Positions 1 through 9,473 of a stretch of DNA of 64,000 bases are shown here, piece after piece. Each line of letters starts with the position of its first letter. The stretch's first letter is position 1. Origin of the DNA: Clostridia bacterium (lineage in GTDB: Bacteria > Bacillota > Clostridia > UBA1381 > UBA9506). The notes beneath the pieces are model-generated. The model worked only from the letters and a program-made list of their open reading frames with translations, was not told the origin of the DNA and did no database searches. The position numbers and the translations under genes were made by a program. The stretch covers positions 23,964 through 87,963 of the forward strand of contig JAFYXI010000023.1 in the NCBI GenBank assembly GCA_017546245.1, written 5' to 3'.

Positions 1-366
1 GCGTTAATGCTTCCTGTAAGTGCACCGTTTCATTGTGAAATGCTTATAGGTGCAGGTGAAAAGCTTGCAAAAGAAATGGAAAACGTAACCTTTGGCGAAA
101 TGAAAATTCCGCTTATTACAAATGTAACCGCAGATTATGTTAAATCTGCTGATGATATAAAACCTCTTTTGGTTAAGCAGGTTTCGTCAAGTGTTTTGTG
201 GGAAAAAAGCATAAACCGTATGCTTGCTGACGGTGTAGATACCTTTATCGAGGTAGGTCCGGGAAAAGCACTCAGCGGATTTATGAAAAAAATCAACAAA
301 GAGGCTTTGGTGTATAATGTAGAAGATTTAAAATCTTTGCAGGCTACGCTTGAGGCAGTTAAATAA
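1..366 (+). CDS. fabD: Malonyl-CoA:ACP transacylase, C-terminal part (truncated by window edge)
   Basis: FabD moves the malonyl group from CoA to acyl carrier protein in type II fatty-acid synthesis. The frame is open from base 1, so the start and the GHSxG nucleophile lie outside the window. Visible are the APFH block (catalytic His at bases 31-33), a QVSSSVLWE block and the VGPGKALSGFMKK block near the C terminus, all typical of the family. An internal ATG at base 7 is not the start. fabG follows after 12 nt, so the two are co-transcribed. Confidence 0.93.
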   Translation, partial: ALMLPVSAPFHCEMLIGAGEKLAKEMENVTFGEMKIPLITNVTADYVKSADDIKPLLVKQVSSSVLWEKSINRMLADGVDTFIEVGPGKALSGFMKKINKEALVYNVEDLKSLQATLEAVK

Positions 367-378
367 CGAGGTGAAAAA

Positions 379-1134
379 ATGAGTATAGAATTAGATTTAA
401 CAGGCAAAACCGCCCTTATTACCGGTGCGGGTCGCGGTATCGGCCGTGATATAGCAAGAAAACTGTCATCTATGGGAGCAAATATCGTTATAAACGATAT
501 TGCTTCATCAACAGATGCAGATAATGCAGCTGAAGAGCTTAATGCTGCAGGCGGCAATGCTATCTGCTTAAAAGGTGATGTAAGAAATTACGACGAAATT
601 GAAAAAATTATTAAAAATACTCTTGACAAATTCTCTACAATTGATATATTAGTAAATAATGCAGGTATCACAAAAGACGGTCTTATGATGCGAATGAGCG
701 AAGATGACTGGGATGCGGTTTTAGACATTAACTTAAAGGGCGCGTTCCACACAATCAAGGCAGTTACACGTCCTATGATGAAGCAGAGAAGCGGAACAAT
801 AATTAACGTTGCATCTATCGTAGGTGTAATGGGTAACGCAGGTCAGGCTAACTATGTTGCATCAAAGGCAGGACTTATCGGTCTTACCAAAACAACTGCA
901 AAAGAGCTGTCATCACGCGGTATTACCTGTAATGCAGTAGCTCCGGGTTTTATCCGCTCGGCTATGACAGACCAGCTTACCGATGCAGTTAAGCAGGAAT
1001 ATTTTAAGGCAATTCCGCTTGCACGTTTCGGCGAAACTGAAGATGTAGCAAATGTTGTTGCATTTTTGGCAAGCGATTTAGCAAAATACATTACCGGTCA
1101 GGTCATACATATTGACGGCGGCCTTGTAATGTAA
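379..1134 (+). CDS. fabG: 3-oxoacyl-ACP reductase
   Basis: Short-chain dehydrogenase of 251 residues that reduces 3-oxoacyl-ACP with NADPH in fatty-acid elongation. The Rossmann motif TGAGRGIG is at residues 15-22, NNAG near 92-95, and the catalytic Ser146, Tyr159 and Lys163 (YVASK) are present. The C terminus reads GQVIHIDGGLVM, as usual for FabG. The ATG follows an AGGTG ribosome binding site. Its place between fabD and acpP separates it from the many other SDR enzymes. Confidence 0.95.
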   Translation: MSIELDLTGKTALITGAGRGIGRDIARKLSSMGANIVINDIASSTDADNAAEELNAAGGNAICLKGDVRNYDEIEKIIKNTLDKFSTIDILVNNAGITKDGLMMRMSEDDWDAVLDINLKGAFHTIKAVTRPMMKQRSGTIINVASIVGVMGNAGQANYVASKAGLIGLTKTTAKELSSRGITCNAVAPGFIRSAMTDQLTDAVKQEYFKAIPLARFGETEDVANVVAFLASDLAKYITGQVIHIDGGLVM

Positions 1135-1167
1135 TAATATTTATATTCTATTCTGGAGGTGAAAAAT

Positions 1168-1395
1168 ATGGAATTTGAAAAAGTAAGAGACATTATCGTT
1201 GATCAGTTGGGCGTTGATGAAAGTGCAGTTGTACCGGAAGCATCTTTTATTGATGATTTAGGTGCAGATTCTTTGGATATCGTTGAGTTGATTATGGCTT
1301 TAGAAGAGGAATTCGACATCGAAATCCCCGACGGAGAGGCTGAAAACATCAAGGTTGTATCCGATGTAGTTAACTATATCAAGGCAAATGCGTAA
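1168..1395 (+). CDS. acpP: Acyl carrier protein
   Basis: Seventy-five-residue acidic four-helix protein that carries growing acyl chains on phosphopantetheine. The attachment serine is Ser35 in [10 protein letters not shown]. The start is the ATG at 1168, preceded by GGAGGTG at 1154-1160; a GTG at 1159 lies inside that ribosome binding site and is rejected. A strong terminator follows directly, which probably keeps acpP expression higher than that of fabF, as expected for such an abundant protein. Confidence 0.97.
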   Translation: MEFEKVRDIIVDQLGVDESAVVPEASFIDDLGADSLDIVELIMALEEEFDIEIPDGEAENIKVVSDVVNYIKANA

Positions 1396-1417
1396 TAACG
1401 ATGAATTTGGATACATC

Positions 1418-1448
1418 AAAAAAGTCCCGTCTAAAGCGGGACTTTTTT
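1418..1448 (+). terminator. Rho-independent terminator after acpP
   Basis: The stem AAAAAAGTCCCG (1418-1429) pairs with CGGGACTTTTTT (1437-1448) around a 7-nt loop, with its own T run. It lies inside the fab operon between acpP and fabF, so it probably acts as a partial terminator. Confidence 0.85.
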
Positions 1449-1466
1449 GAAAAAGTCTATTAAGAC

Positions 1467-1487
1467 AAGACATCTTCGGGATGTCTT
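1467..1487 (+). other. Intercistronic hairpin upstream of fabF
   Basis: AAGACATC (1467-1474) pairs with GATGTCTT (1480-1487) around a TTCGG loop. No T run follows, so it is not a standard terminator. It sits 17 nt before the fabF ribosome binding site and could protect the mRNA end or mark a processing site. Confidence 0.5.
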
Positions 1488-1516
1488 AGTCTTTGATATA
1501 TTTCGGAGGTAACACA

Positions 1517-2755
1517 ATGCGAAGAGTAGTAATTACCGGAACAGGAACAATTACTCCTATAGGTAACGATAAAGATACTTTTTGGAAAAACTTAAAAGAC
1601 GGTGTTTGCGGCGTAGATTTGGTGACTCGTTTTGATACAACAGAGTTTGCCTGCCGCATCGGTGCAGAGGTAAAGAATTTTAATCCTGAAGACTACCTCG
1701 ACAAAAAAGAAGCAAAGCGCATGGACCGTTACACTCAGTATGCAATGGCAGCGGCTAAAATGGCAGTAGCAGATTCTAAGCTTGATATGGAAAAAGAAGA
1801 TGCCACACGTGTCGGTGTTATTGTTGCATCGGGCGTTGGCGGTATGGAAACATTGGAAAATCAGGCAAATGCTCTTGCAAATAAAGGACCGGGCAGAGTA
1901 AGTCCTTTCTTTATTCCTATGATGATTTCGAATATGGCTGCAGGTCAGGTTGCAATTATGACCGGTGCAAAAGGTCTTAACTTTTGCATAACATCTGCCT
2001 GTGCATCAGGAACTCACGCAATCGGCGAGGCATTTCGTGCAATTAAAAACGGTGATGCCGATGTTATGATTACAGGTGGAGCAGAGGCGGCAATCACACC
2101 TTTATCATACGCGGGCTTTTGCTCTATGAAGGCACTTTCTACAAATAATGATGACCCTAAGGGTGCATCCTGCCCGTTTGATAAAAACCGTGACGGATTT
2201 ATTATGGGCGAAGGCAGCGGAATACTTGTTTTAGAAGAATTAGAGCACGCTAAAGCAAGGGGAGCAAACATTGTTGCCGAAGTAGTTGGCTATGGAGCAA
2301 CCGACGACGCACACCACATTACCGCACCGGCTCCTGATGGTGAGGGCGGCGCGAGAGCTATGCAGCTTGCTATAGAGAATGCAGGAATTAAGGCAGAAGA
2401 TGTTGACTACATAAATGCGCACGGAACATCAACACCTTATAACGACAAGTTTGAAACAGCGGCCATTAAAAAGGTTTTTGGTGACCACGCATACAAGCTG
2501 GCGGTAAGTTCGACAAAATCGATGACAGGACATCTTTTGGGTGCTGCAGGTGCAATCGAGGCTATTATAAGCGCATTTGCACTTAATGAGGGCTTTATTC
2601 CTGCAACAATAAACCACAAAGAAGATGACCCCGATTGCGATCTTGATTATGTATTCAATCAGGGAAGAGAAAAAGAAATTCGTTATGCCCTTTCAAATTC
2701 GCTAGGCTTTGGCGGTCATAACGCAACAGTTCTTTTGAAAAAATATGATGCTTAA
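1517..2755 (+). CDS. fabF: 3-oxoacyl-ACP synthase II
   Basis: Condensing enzyme of 412 residues that extends acyl-ACP with malonyl-ACP. The catalytic triad is visible: Cys162 in [10 protein letters not shown], His302 in [11 protein letters not shown] and His339 in [14 protein letters not shown]. The ATG at 1517 follows GGAGGT at 1505-1510; an in-frame TTG at 1493 has no ribosome binding site. Thiolase-fold N- and C-terminal halves are both complete. It is the last fatty-acid gene before rnc. Confidence 0.97.
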   Translation: MRRVVITGTGTITPIGNDKDTFWKNLKDGVCGVDLVTRFDTTEFACRIGAEVKNFNPEDYLDKKEAKRMDRYTQYAMAAAKMAVADSKLDMEKEDATRVGVIVASGVGGMETLENQANALANKGPGRVSPFFIPMMISNMAAGQVAIMTGAKGLNFCITSACASGTHAIGEAFRAIKNGDADVMITGGAEAAITPLSYAGFCSMKALSTNNDDPKGASCPFDKNRDGFIMGEGSGILVLEELEHAKARGANIVAEVVGYGATDDAHHITAPAPDGEGGARAMQLAIENAGIKAEDVDYINAHGTSTPYNDKFETAAIKKVFGDHAYKLAVSSTKSMTGHLLGAAGAIEAIISAFALNEGFIPATINHKEDDPDCDLDYVFNQGREKEIRYALSNSLGFGGHNATVLLKKYDA

Positions 2756-2863
2756 TATTTAACATATGGGCGGCTTTTGTCGCCCATAAAGAAATTTTCG
2801 ATGGTTATTGACGAGGTGTTATATAAGGCACTTGGTCAATACCTGTCGCACAGGGAGATAAAA

Positions 2864-3559
2864 ATGAATAAAATTAAAGAATTTGAAGAAATTATTGGCT
2901 ATCGTTTTTCTAACGAAAGCCTGCTTATTAATGCGCTGACACACAGCTCATATTCTCACGAAAACAGGCACAAACCTATTGTATTTAACGAACGTCTGGA
3001 ATTTTTAGGCGACTCGGTTTTAAGTCTTGTTGTAAGCCGTTATCTTTTTGAAAACTATCCACAGTTACCCGAGGGCGATTTATCTAAGGTGCGTGCAGCG
3101 GTTGTCTGCGAGCATTCTTTGTGGCTTTGTGCCCAGAATATCGAGCTGGGGTCTTTTTTGCGTTTAGGACACGGTGAAGAAATGAGCGGAGGAAGAACCC
3201 GAGTATCAATTTTAGCTGATGCCTTTGAGGCAGTTATCGCGGCAATTTATTTGGATTCTGGCTTAGATACAGTAAGAGAATGGGTTTTAGGTCAGCTTTA
3301 CGAAACAATAGTTGCGGCAGTTAACGGAAAAAGATTTAAAGACTTTAAAACAACCTTGCAGGAGGTTATTCAGGCTGAATCAACCAAAACCATTACTTAC
3401 GAGGTTGTAGGCGAATCAGGCCCTGACCATAACAAAAGCTTTTTTGTTCACGTGCTTTTAGACGGAGAAAAGGTAGGCGAGGGCGAGGGTAACAGCAAAA
3501 AACGTGCAGAGCAGGCAGCTGCACAGGATGCCTTGTCAAAACTTGAGGCAAATAAATAA
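2864..3559 (+). CDS. rnc: Ribonuclease III
   Basis: Endonuclease of 231 residues that cuts double-stranded RNA, including pre-rRNA and structured mRNAs. The signature ERLEFLGDSV is at residues 43-52, and a double-stranded RNA binding domain fills about residues 157-228 (GEGNSKKRAEQAAAQDAL). I chose ATG 2864, which follows GGGAG at 2853-2857 and gives the usual family length; the frame is open upstream to about 2777 without a good ribosome binding site. The order rnc-radical SAM-smc is common in Clostridia. Confidence 0.95.
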   Translation: MNKIKEFEEIIGYRFSNESLLINALTHSSYSHENRHKPIVFNERLEFLGDSVLSLVVSRYLFENYPQLPEGDLSKVRAAVVCEHSLWLCAQNIELGSFLRLGHGEEMSGGRTRVSILADAFEAVIAAIYLDSGLDTVREWVLGQLYETIVAAVNGKRFKDFKTTLQEVIQAESTKTITYEVVGESGPDHNKSFFVHVLLDGEKVGEGEGNSKKRAEQAAAQDALSKLEANK

Positions 3560-3563
3560 AGCT

Positions 3564-4577
3564 ATGAAAAAACATATTAACATTCCGATTTTTGTTCCGC
3601 ATTTAGGCTGTCCTAATGACTGCTCGTTTTGTAATCAGAAAAAGATAACCGGTGTTGGCACAACGGTTACTGCTAAAGATGTTGAAAATATAGTTAAAAG
3701 ACATCTTGCGACAATAAACACCGACACAAGCGAAATTGAAATAGGCTTTTTTGGCGGCAGTTTTACAGGGATTGAGCCAAATCAGCAGGAAGAATTGCTT
3801 GGTGTGGCTTGTGACTTTTTAGAAAAAGGAAAAATAAGCGGAATCCGCTTATCGACACGGCCTGACTATATCGATGAAACTATACTTGACAGACTGAAAA
3901 AGTTTGGTGTTACCACTATAGAGCTTGGTGTTCAGTCAATGGAAGATGATGTACTTAAAAAAAATATGCGCGGTCATACCGCTAAAGACACTATTTTGGC
4001 ATCAAAGCTTATAAAAAGCTATAACATAGGTCTTGGGCATCAGCTTATGCTTGGCTTGCCGGGTGATACGAAAGAAACCGCAATCAAAACAGCTGAAAAA
4101 AGTATAGAGTTAAAGCCCGATTGCGTTCGAATTTATCCCACTTTGGTAATTCGTGATACAATGCTTGCCCGTTGGTACGAAAACGGCAGTTATGCGCCGC
4201 TTACCTTAAAAGATGCAGTAAATCAGTGCAAAGAAATTTTAAAGCTTTTAAGACAGGCAGATGTAAACGTAATAAGAATGGGGCTTTTAAGCAGCGATAA
4301 TATAAATCCTGATGCTGATGTTTTAGCAGGACCTTATCATCCGTCGTTTGGTGAGCTGGTCGAAAGTGAGCTGGTATATGATGCATTGTGTGAGCAAATG
4401 GCAAAAACGGATGCAAAGAAGATAGAAATAAGCGTAAATCCCCGTTTTGTATCCACATTGGTAGGATGCAGAAAAGAAAATATAAAAAGATTAGAAGAAA
4501 CATTTAATTTGAGTGATTTTAAAATTGTGCAGGACGAGAGCGTAAAGCTCGGTAATTGGAGGGTGAAATGTATTTAA
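3564..4577 (+). CDS. Radical SAM protein, Elp3/YhcC-like
   Basis: A 337-residue radical SAM enzyme. The cluster-binding cysteines are Cys16, Cys20 and Cys23 (GCPNDCSFC), followed by the GFFGGSFTGI glycine-rich strand and a LGVQSMEDDVLKK block typical of the Elp3/YhcC branch. The C-terminal third resembles the Radical_SAM_C extension. ATG 3564 lies 4 nt after the rnc stop, and the gene overlaps smc by 10 nt, so it is translationally tied to both. Its substrate is not known to me; relatives act on tRNA, which is only a hint. Confidence 0.85.
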   Translation: MKKHINIPIFVPHLGCPNDCSFCNQKKITGVGTTVTAKDVENIVKRHLATINTDTSEIEIGFFGGSFTGIEPNQQEELLGVACDFLEKGKISGIRLSTRPDYIDETILDRLKKFGVTTIELGVQSMEDDVLKKNMRGHTAKDTILASKLIKSYNIGLGHQLMLGLPGDTKETAIKTAEKSIELKPDCVRIYPTLVIRDTMLARWYENGSYAPLTLKDAVNQCKEILKLLRQADVNVIRMGLLSSDNINPDADVLAGPYHPSFGELVESELVYDALCEQMAKTDAKKIEISVNPRFVSTLVGCRKENIKRLEETFNLSDFKIVQDESVKLGNWRVKCI

Positions 4578-7500
4578 AAGGTCTTGAGATGCAGGGGTTT
4601 AAATCCTTTGCAGATAAAATAACACTCGACTTTTCGAGTGGTGTTACCGCCATAGTCGGACCGAACGGAAGCGGAAAAAGTAACATTTCTGATGCTGTGC
4701 GTTGGGTTTTGGGCGAACAAAGCGCAAAAACTCTGCGTGGTTCTAATATGCAGGATGTTATCTTTAACGGTACGCAAAAAAGAAATCCGTTAGGGTTTGC
4801 CGAGGTTACACTTATACTTGAAAACAAAAATAAAATTTTCCCCATAGAGTTTGACGAAGTTGCAGTAACCAGAAAGGTTTTTGCATCGGGCGAAAGCCAA
4901 TATATGATTAACAAAACTCCTTGCCGCTTAAAGGATATTCACGAGCTGTTTATGGACACAGGTCTTGGTCGTGACGGATATTCTATGATAGGTCAGGGTA
5001 AAATTGAAGAAATTTTGTCTACCAAATCAGAAGACAGACGACAGATTTTTGAAGAAGCGGCAGGTATTTCTAAATACCGTTACAGAAAAGAAGAGGCAGA
5101 ACGAAAGCTTACTAAAACCGAAGAAAACATTTCGCGTGTAGCTGATATTATAGTAGAGCTTGAAAATCAGTTAGAGCCTCTTTTAAAGCAGTCAGAAAAG
5201 GCTAAAAAATATCTCGTGCTAAAAGAAGAACTTAAAATTTACGAGGTAAATGCGGCGCTTGCTGTTATATCTGAAAACAAAACTCAAATGTCAGAGCTTG
5301 AAGAAAAATATCGCATTGTGTCGGGGCATTTAGAGGCGGCAAAGCGTGATATGGAAAAGGCAGAGCTTGAGCAGGAGGAGTTTTATCAGACTGCCCGCGA
5401 AAAAGAGGAAAGTGTTCGCCAAACTGAGCAGGAATTAAGAAATGCCGAAACGCAGATAAGCATGGATAAAAGCGATGTAGAGGTACTTTCTAATACAATC
5501 AGCGGTAATATGCAGTTGATTGAACGCATTGTAGGCGAAATGCGTGAGTTGGAAAGCAGAATTTTAGATGTTAAAAACGACATTTTAAAAGCTGAAGAAG
5601 AAAAAAGAGCATTTATTGAGCAAAAAGCAGAAAAAGAAGAAAAGATTGTAAAACTGCAGGCTGACAGTGAAGACCTGTCGGGCGGCGCAGGTCAGCAAAA
5701 TGAATATATCGAGAGTTTAAAAGATGCAATGGTCGAGTCTTTAAACTTAGTAAGTGATTGCAAAATCAAGCTGTCTAACGAAGACATTATAAGACAAGGC
5801 TTAAAAAGCAGATGTCAGACCGTCGATAATGAAATTGCGAAGAAAAACGAAGACTTCAGTCATCTCGAAAATAAAATGAACGAGCTTAAAAAAGAGCTTG
5901 AAAGAAAAGAAAAATTTATTGCAGATATCGAGGCAAGAATGCACGATGAGCAAACTGAAAAAGAAGATTTTGTAAAAGCGTTGTCCGATAGTCAAAAGCG
6001 CTTAACACAAGTTAATATTGAGCTTAACGACAAGCGTTCGCGCCTTAATATGCTGCGTGCTATGGAGCAGAATTTTGAAGGCTACAGCAAAAGTGTAAAA
6101 GAAATTATGCAGCAGCACGAAAGCGGAGCTTTAAAAAAGGCTAAAATTTACGGACCTGTTTCTAAGCTTATATCCTCTGATGCCAAATATACCCTTGCTA
6201 TCGAGGCGGCATTGGGCGGAAAAATGCAGAACATTGTTGTAGAATCGGAAGAAGATGCAAAAGAAGCAATCGAATATTTAAAGAGTGCCAAATCGGGTCG
6301 TGCAACCTTTATGCCCATAAGTGCCGTAAAGGGCAATGAGCTTGAGGTTGATAAAATCAGTCATGAAAAAGGATTTTTGGGTCTTGCAAGCGATTTGGTA
6401 AGCTGTGACCGCAGGTTTGAAGATATAGTTAAAAATCTTCTCGGTCGCACGGTTGTGCTTGAAACTATGGATGATGCAATCAGCGTTTCAAGAAAATACA
6501 AAAACGAAATCCGCATAGTAACCCTGGGCGGTGAACTGTTTAATGTTGGCGGAAGTATCTCGGGTGGTAGTGCAAACCGCCACGCAAGCTTAATGGGTCG
6601 TGAAAAAGAAATCAAGCAGTTAGAGCAGGATGCAAAAAGACTTGAAAATGAATACGATCAAAAGACAAAAGAGTTGTCTGACAGCGAGAAAAAGTTAGAG
6701 GCTTTAGAGCTTGCAATTATGAAAAGTGCAGATATGCTCAGCGAAAACAGAGAAGTTTTAATCGTTATAAAGCAGGATATTGCACATAACGAAGAGCTTT
6801 CGCGTGATTTTGCCGATGCGACTGCACGTTTAGAAAGCGAAAAAGCAGAAATTGAAAATAAAATTTTAATGTCAGAAAAAGAATCTAAACTTTTATCTGA
6901 AAAAATTGGATCAGAAGAAGCAATAATTGCTCAAAAACGTGATGAAATCAACAAACTCGAGCAGGAGTTTGAAGCAATAATGATTCGCAAACAGCGCATT
7001 GCAGACCAGATTGTAGACATAACGGTGGAAAAATCTGCAATAGAAAAAGACATTGCTGTTTTAGATGAAAAAATTGCAGATTTAACTCGTGACGGCGAGC
7101 AACACAGAAACAATGCTGATTTGCGCAAGAGCGAAATAGAGGACATTAAAAACAAAAACAGTCAGTTTGCAGACGATATTGAGGCTAAGCGTTTAAATAT
7201 CGAAATAATGACGGCAAAAACAGAAGAATACAAACAGGCAATAGCAAATCTTTTGGGCGAAAAATCGGATTTTGAAGAGAAATCAAGAAAGATGCAAACA
7301 CGTTCAAAAGAACTGAGAGAAAATGTATATCAGCTTACAAACGACTTTAACCGCATCGAAACCAAAAAGGTTAAGCTTGAGGTCGAGCTTGAAAATACAG
7401 TTAATCGCCTGTGGGACGAGTACGAGCTTACACATTCTGATGCGTTAGCATACAAAAAAGACGATTTGGGCACAAACGTTCAGGTGAACAAACGCATATC

Positions 7501-8134
7501 AGAGCTTAAAGGCAAAATACGTGAACTGGGTAACGTTAACGTAGATGCGATTGAAGAATATAAAAACGTAAAAGAGCGTTACGAATTTTTATCCGGTCAG
7601 CGTGATGATTTGGAAAAGGCGAAAGCAGACCTTTTAAAAATTATCGAAGAAATGACAAAGGTAATGAAAGAACAGTTTGAAGAAAAATTCCAGCAGATAA
7701 ACAAATTCTTTAAAACTACCTTTGTTGAGCTGTTTGGCGGAGGTAGTGCAGAGCTAACGCTTACCGATCCGCAGAATATTTTAGAGTGCGGAATTAATAT
7801 TGATGTTCAGCCTCCCGGCAAAAAACTGCAAAGCTTGTCACTTTTGTCGGGTGGAGAAAGAGCATTGTCTGCAATTGCTTTGCTTTTTGCAATATTAAAA
7901 ACCCGCCCGACGCCATTCTGTTTCTTGGATGAAATCGAGGCGGCATTGGACGACGTAAACGTATACCGTTTTGCCGATTACGTTAAAAATTACAGTAACG
8001 ATACACAGTTTATTATAGTTACTCACCGTCGTGGTACAATGGAAAGTGCAGACGTAATTTACGGTGTTACTATGCAGGAAAAGGGTGTATCAAAACTTTT
8101 GCAGCTTAATCTTAATGAAATTGCCGGATTATAA
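4568..8134 (+). CDS. smc: Chromosome partition protein SMC
   Basis: Condensin ATPase of 1188 residues that compacts and segregates chromosomes together with ScpA and ScpB. The Walker A GPNGSGKS is at residues 31-38. Long coiled coils flank a hinge at about 510-650 (YGPVSKLIS onward, GGSISGGSANRH at its end). The signature LSGGERALSAIALLFA is near residue 1094 and Walker B CFLDEIEAALDD near 1117. The start is ATG 4568 after GGAGGG at 4558-4563. The length is normal for the family. Confidence 0.97.
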   Translation: MYLKGLEMQGFKSFADKITLDFSSGVTAIVGPNGSGKSNISDAVRWVLGEQSAKTLRGSNMQDVIFNGTQKRNPLGFAEVTLILENKNKIFPIEFDEVAVTRKVFASGESQYMINKTPCRLKDIHELFMDTGLGRDGYSMIGQGKIEEILSTKSEDRRQIFEEAAGISKYRYRKEEAERKLTKTEENISRVADIIVELENQLEPLLKQSEKAKKYLVLKEELKIYEVNAALAVISENKTQMSELEEKYRIVSGHLEAAKRDMEKAELEQEEFYQTAREKEESVRQTEQELRNAETQISMDKSDVEVLSNTISGNMQLIERIVGEMRELESRILDVKNDILKAEEEKRAFIEQKAEKEEKIVKLQADSEDLSGGAGQQNEYIESLKDAMVESLNLVSDCKIKLSNEDIIRQGLKSRCQTVDNEIAKKNEDFSHLENKMNELKKELERKEKFIADIEARMHDEQTEKEDFVKALSDSQKRLTQVNIELNDKRSRLNMLRAMEQNFEGYSKSVKEIMQQHESGALKKAKIYGPVSKLISSDAKYTLAIEAALGGKMQNIVVESEEDAKEAIEYLKSAKSGRATFMPISAVKGNELEVDKISHEKGFLGLASDLVSCDRRFEDIVKNLLGRTVVLETMDDAISVSRKYKNEIRIVTLGGELFNVGGSISGGSANRHASLMGREKEIKQLEQDAKRLENEYDQKTKELSDSEKKLEALELAIMKSADMLSENREVLIVIKQDIAHNEELSRDFADATARLESEKAEIENKILMSEKESKLLSEKIGSEEAIIAQKRDEINKLEQEFEAIMIRKQRIADQIVDITVEKSAIEKDIAVLDEKIADLTRDGEQHRNNADLRKSEIEDIKNKNSQFADDIEAKRLNIEIMTAKTEEYKQAIANLLGEKSDFEEKSRKMQTRSKELRENVYQLTNDFNRIETKKVKLEVELENTVNRLWDEYELTHSDALAYKKDDLGTNVQVNKRISELKGKIRELGNVNVDAIEEYKNVKERYEFLSGQRDDLEKAKADLLKIIEEMTKVMKEQFEEKFQQINKFFKTTFVELFGGGSAELTLTDPQNILECGINIDVQPPGKKLQSLSLLSGGERALSAIALLFAILKTRPTPFCFLDEIEAALDDVNVYRFADYVKNYSNDTQFIIVTHRRGTMESADVIYGVTMQEKGVSKLLQLNLNEIAGL

Positions 8135-8163
8135 TTGCATTTTAGATATTTATATGATATAAT
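8135..8163 (+). promoter_or_regulatory. Sigma-A promoter of hisS-aspS
   Basis: TTGCAT (8135-8140), a 17-nt spacer and TATAAT (8158-8163), with an extended -10 TGA at 8155-8157. It starts directly after the smc stop codon. No T-box leader fits between this promoter and hisS. Confidence 0.85.
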
Positions 8164-8197
8164 TAAACAGTTAAATCGAAAAAAGGAGGTTGGTAAT

Positions 8198-9457
8198 ATG
8201 CAAGTTAAAGCACCAAGAGGAACGCATGACGTATTACCTGCTGACGTATATAAATGGCACAGAGTAGAGCAAGAAATGCGCAATCTGTGTTTAGAATATG
8301 GTTACAGCGAAATCAGAACTCCGATGTTTGAGCATACGGAGCTATTTGAGCGCGGTGTTGGTGACACAACTGATGTCGTGCAGAAAGAAATGTATACATT
8401 TTTGGATAAGGGTGACCGCAGCATAACCTTAAAGGCAGAGGGAACATCTCCCGTTGTGCGCAGCTTTGTTGAGCATTCGCTTTATGCAAATCCTCAGCCG
8501 TCAAAGCTTTATTATATTTCGCCCTGCTTCAGATATGAAAAACCGCAGGCAGGTCGTCTTCGTGCCTTTCACCAGTTTGGTATCGAGGCATTCGGGGCAA
8601 AAGGTCCTGCAATAGATGCTGAGGTTATATCTTTGGCAATGGATTTATTCAGACGACTGGGAATAAGCGGTGTTGAGCTTAATATAAACAGCATCGGCTG
8701 TCCGACTTGCCGCAAAATCTATAACGAAAAGCTTAAAGAATTTTTTAAACCGCATTTAGGTGAGCTTTGCGAAACCTGCAGACAGCGATATGAAAAAAAT
8801 CCTTTAAGAATTTTAGATTGCAAATCTAAAGAGTGTAAAGAAATCTATATGAAAGCACCCATTTTACTTGACCATATCTGCGACGATTGCAGAGAGCATT
8901 TTGAAAGCTTAAAGCTATATCTTGATGAAATGGGAATCGCTTATAATGTTGACGGCACAATCGTAAGAGGTCTTGACTATTACACCAAAACCGTGTTCGA
9001 AATTGTGTCAAAAAATATCGGTGCACAAGGAACAGTTTGCGGCGGCGGACGTTACAATGGTTTGGTTCAAGAGCTTGACGGTCCTGATACCCCTGCAGTT
9101 GGTTTTGGCTTGGGTGTTGAAAGACTTATGCTGATGATAGACAATTTAAATATCGAGCTTGAAAATAACGAAACAGCCGAGATATTTATTGCAAATATCG
9201 GTGCTAATGCCGACCGTTTTGTACAAAAGCTTATCTATGAGCTTAGAAAAGACGGAATACGTGCTGAACGTGATTATTTAGAACGCAGTGTTAAAGCTCA
9301 GATGAAGTTTGCAAATAAAATCGGTGCGAAATATTCTTTGGTTTTGGGTGATGACGAAATAAATGCCCAAAAGGGTATGATTAAGAATATGGAAACAGGC
9401 GAAGCAATAGAAGTCGAGCTTGATAAAATTTCAACGTATATTAAAGATAACAGATAA
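8198..9457 (+). CDS. hisS: Histidyl-tRNA synthetase
   Basis: Class II aminoacyl-tRNA synthetase of 419 residues that charges tRNA-His. Visible are the [10 protein letters not shown] start block, motif 2 ([20 protein letters not shown]), the HisA motif [20 protein letters not shown] and a C-terminal anticodon-binding domain. The ATG at 8198 follows AAGGAGGT at 8183-8190. A small Cys cluster at about residues 170-240 ([30 protein letters not shown]) suggests a zinc-binding insertion, which some bacterial HisRS enzymes carry. Confidence 0.96.
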   Translation: MQVKAPRGTHDVLPADVYKWHRVEQEMRNLCLEYGYSEIRTPMFEHTELFERGVGDTTDVVQKEMYTFLDKGDRSITLKAEGTSPVVRSFVEHSLYANPQPSKLYYISPCFRYEKPQAGRLRAFHQFGIEAFGAKGPAIDAEVISLAMDLFRRLGISGVELNINSIGCPTCRKIYNEKLKEFFKPHLGELCETCRQRYEKNPLRILDCKSKECKEIYMKAPILLDHICDDCREHFESLKLYLDEMGIAYNVDGTIVRGLDYYTKTVFEIVSKNIGAQGTVCGGGRYNGLVQELDGPDTPAVGFGLGVERLMLMIDNLNIELENNETAEIFIANIGANADRFVQKLIYELRKDGIRAERDYLERSVKAQMKFANKIGAKYSLVLGDDEINAQKGMIKNMETGEAIEVELDKISTYIKDNR

Positions 9458-9473
9458 ACTGGAGGACATAAAA

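Noticed and set aside
3393..3602. Long opposite-strand frames inside core genes such as rnc, smc, folD, polC and FtsK
   Set aside because: They lie fully inside confidently assigned genes, lack ribosome binding sites and have unusual residue composition; they reflect codon bias of the real strand.
8135..8197. T-box leader before hisS, and similarly before valS
   Set aside because: Only about 35 nt lie between promoter and start codon for hisS, and valS overlaps its upstream gene. No T-box sequence (TGGN bulge region or conserved AGGGTGG-type box) is visible.
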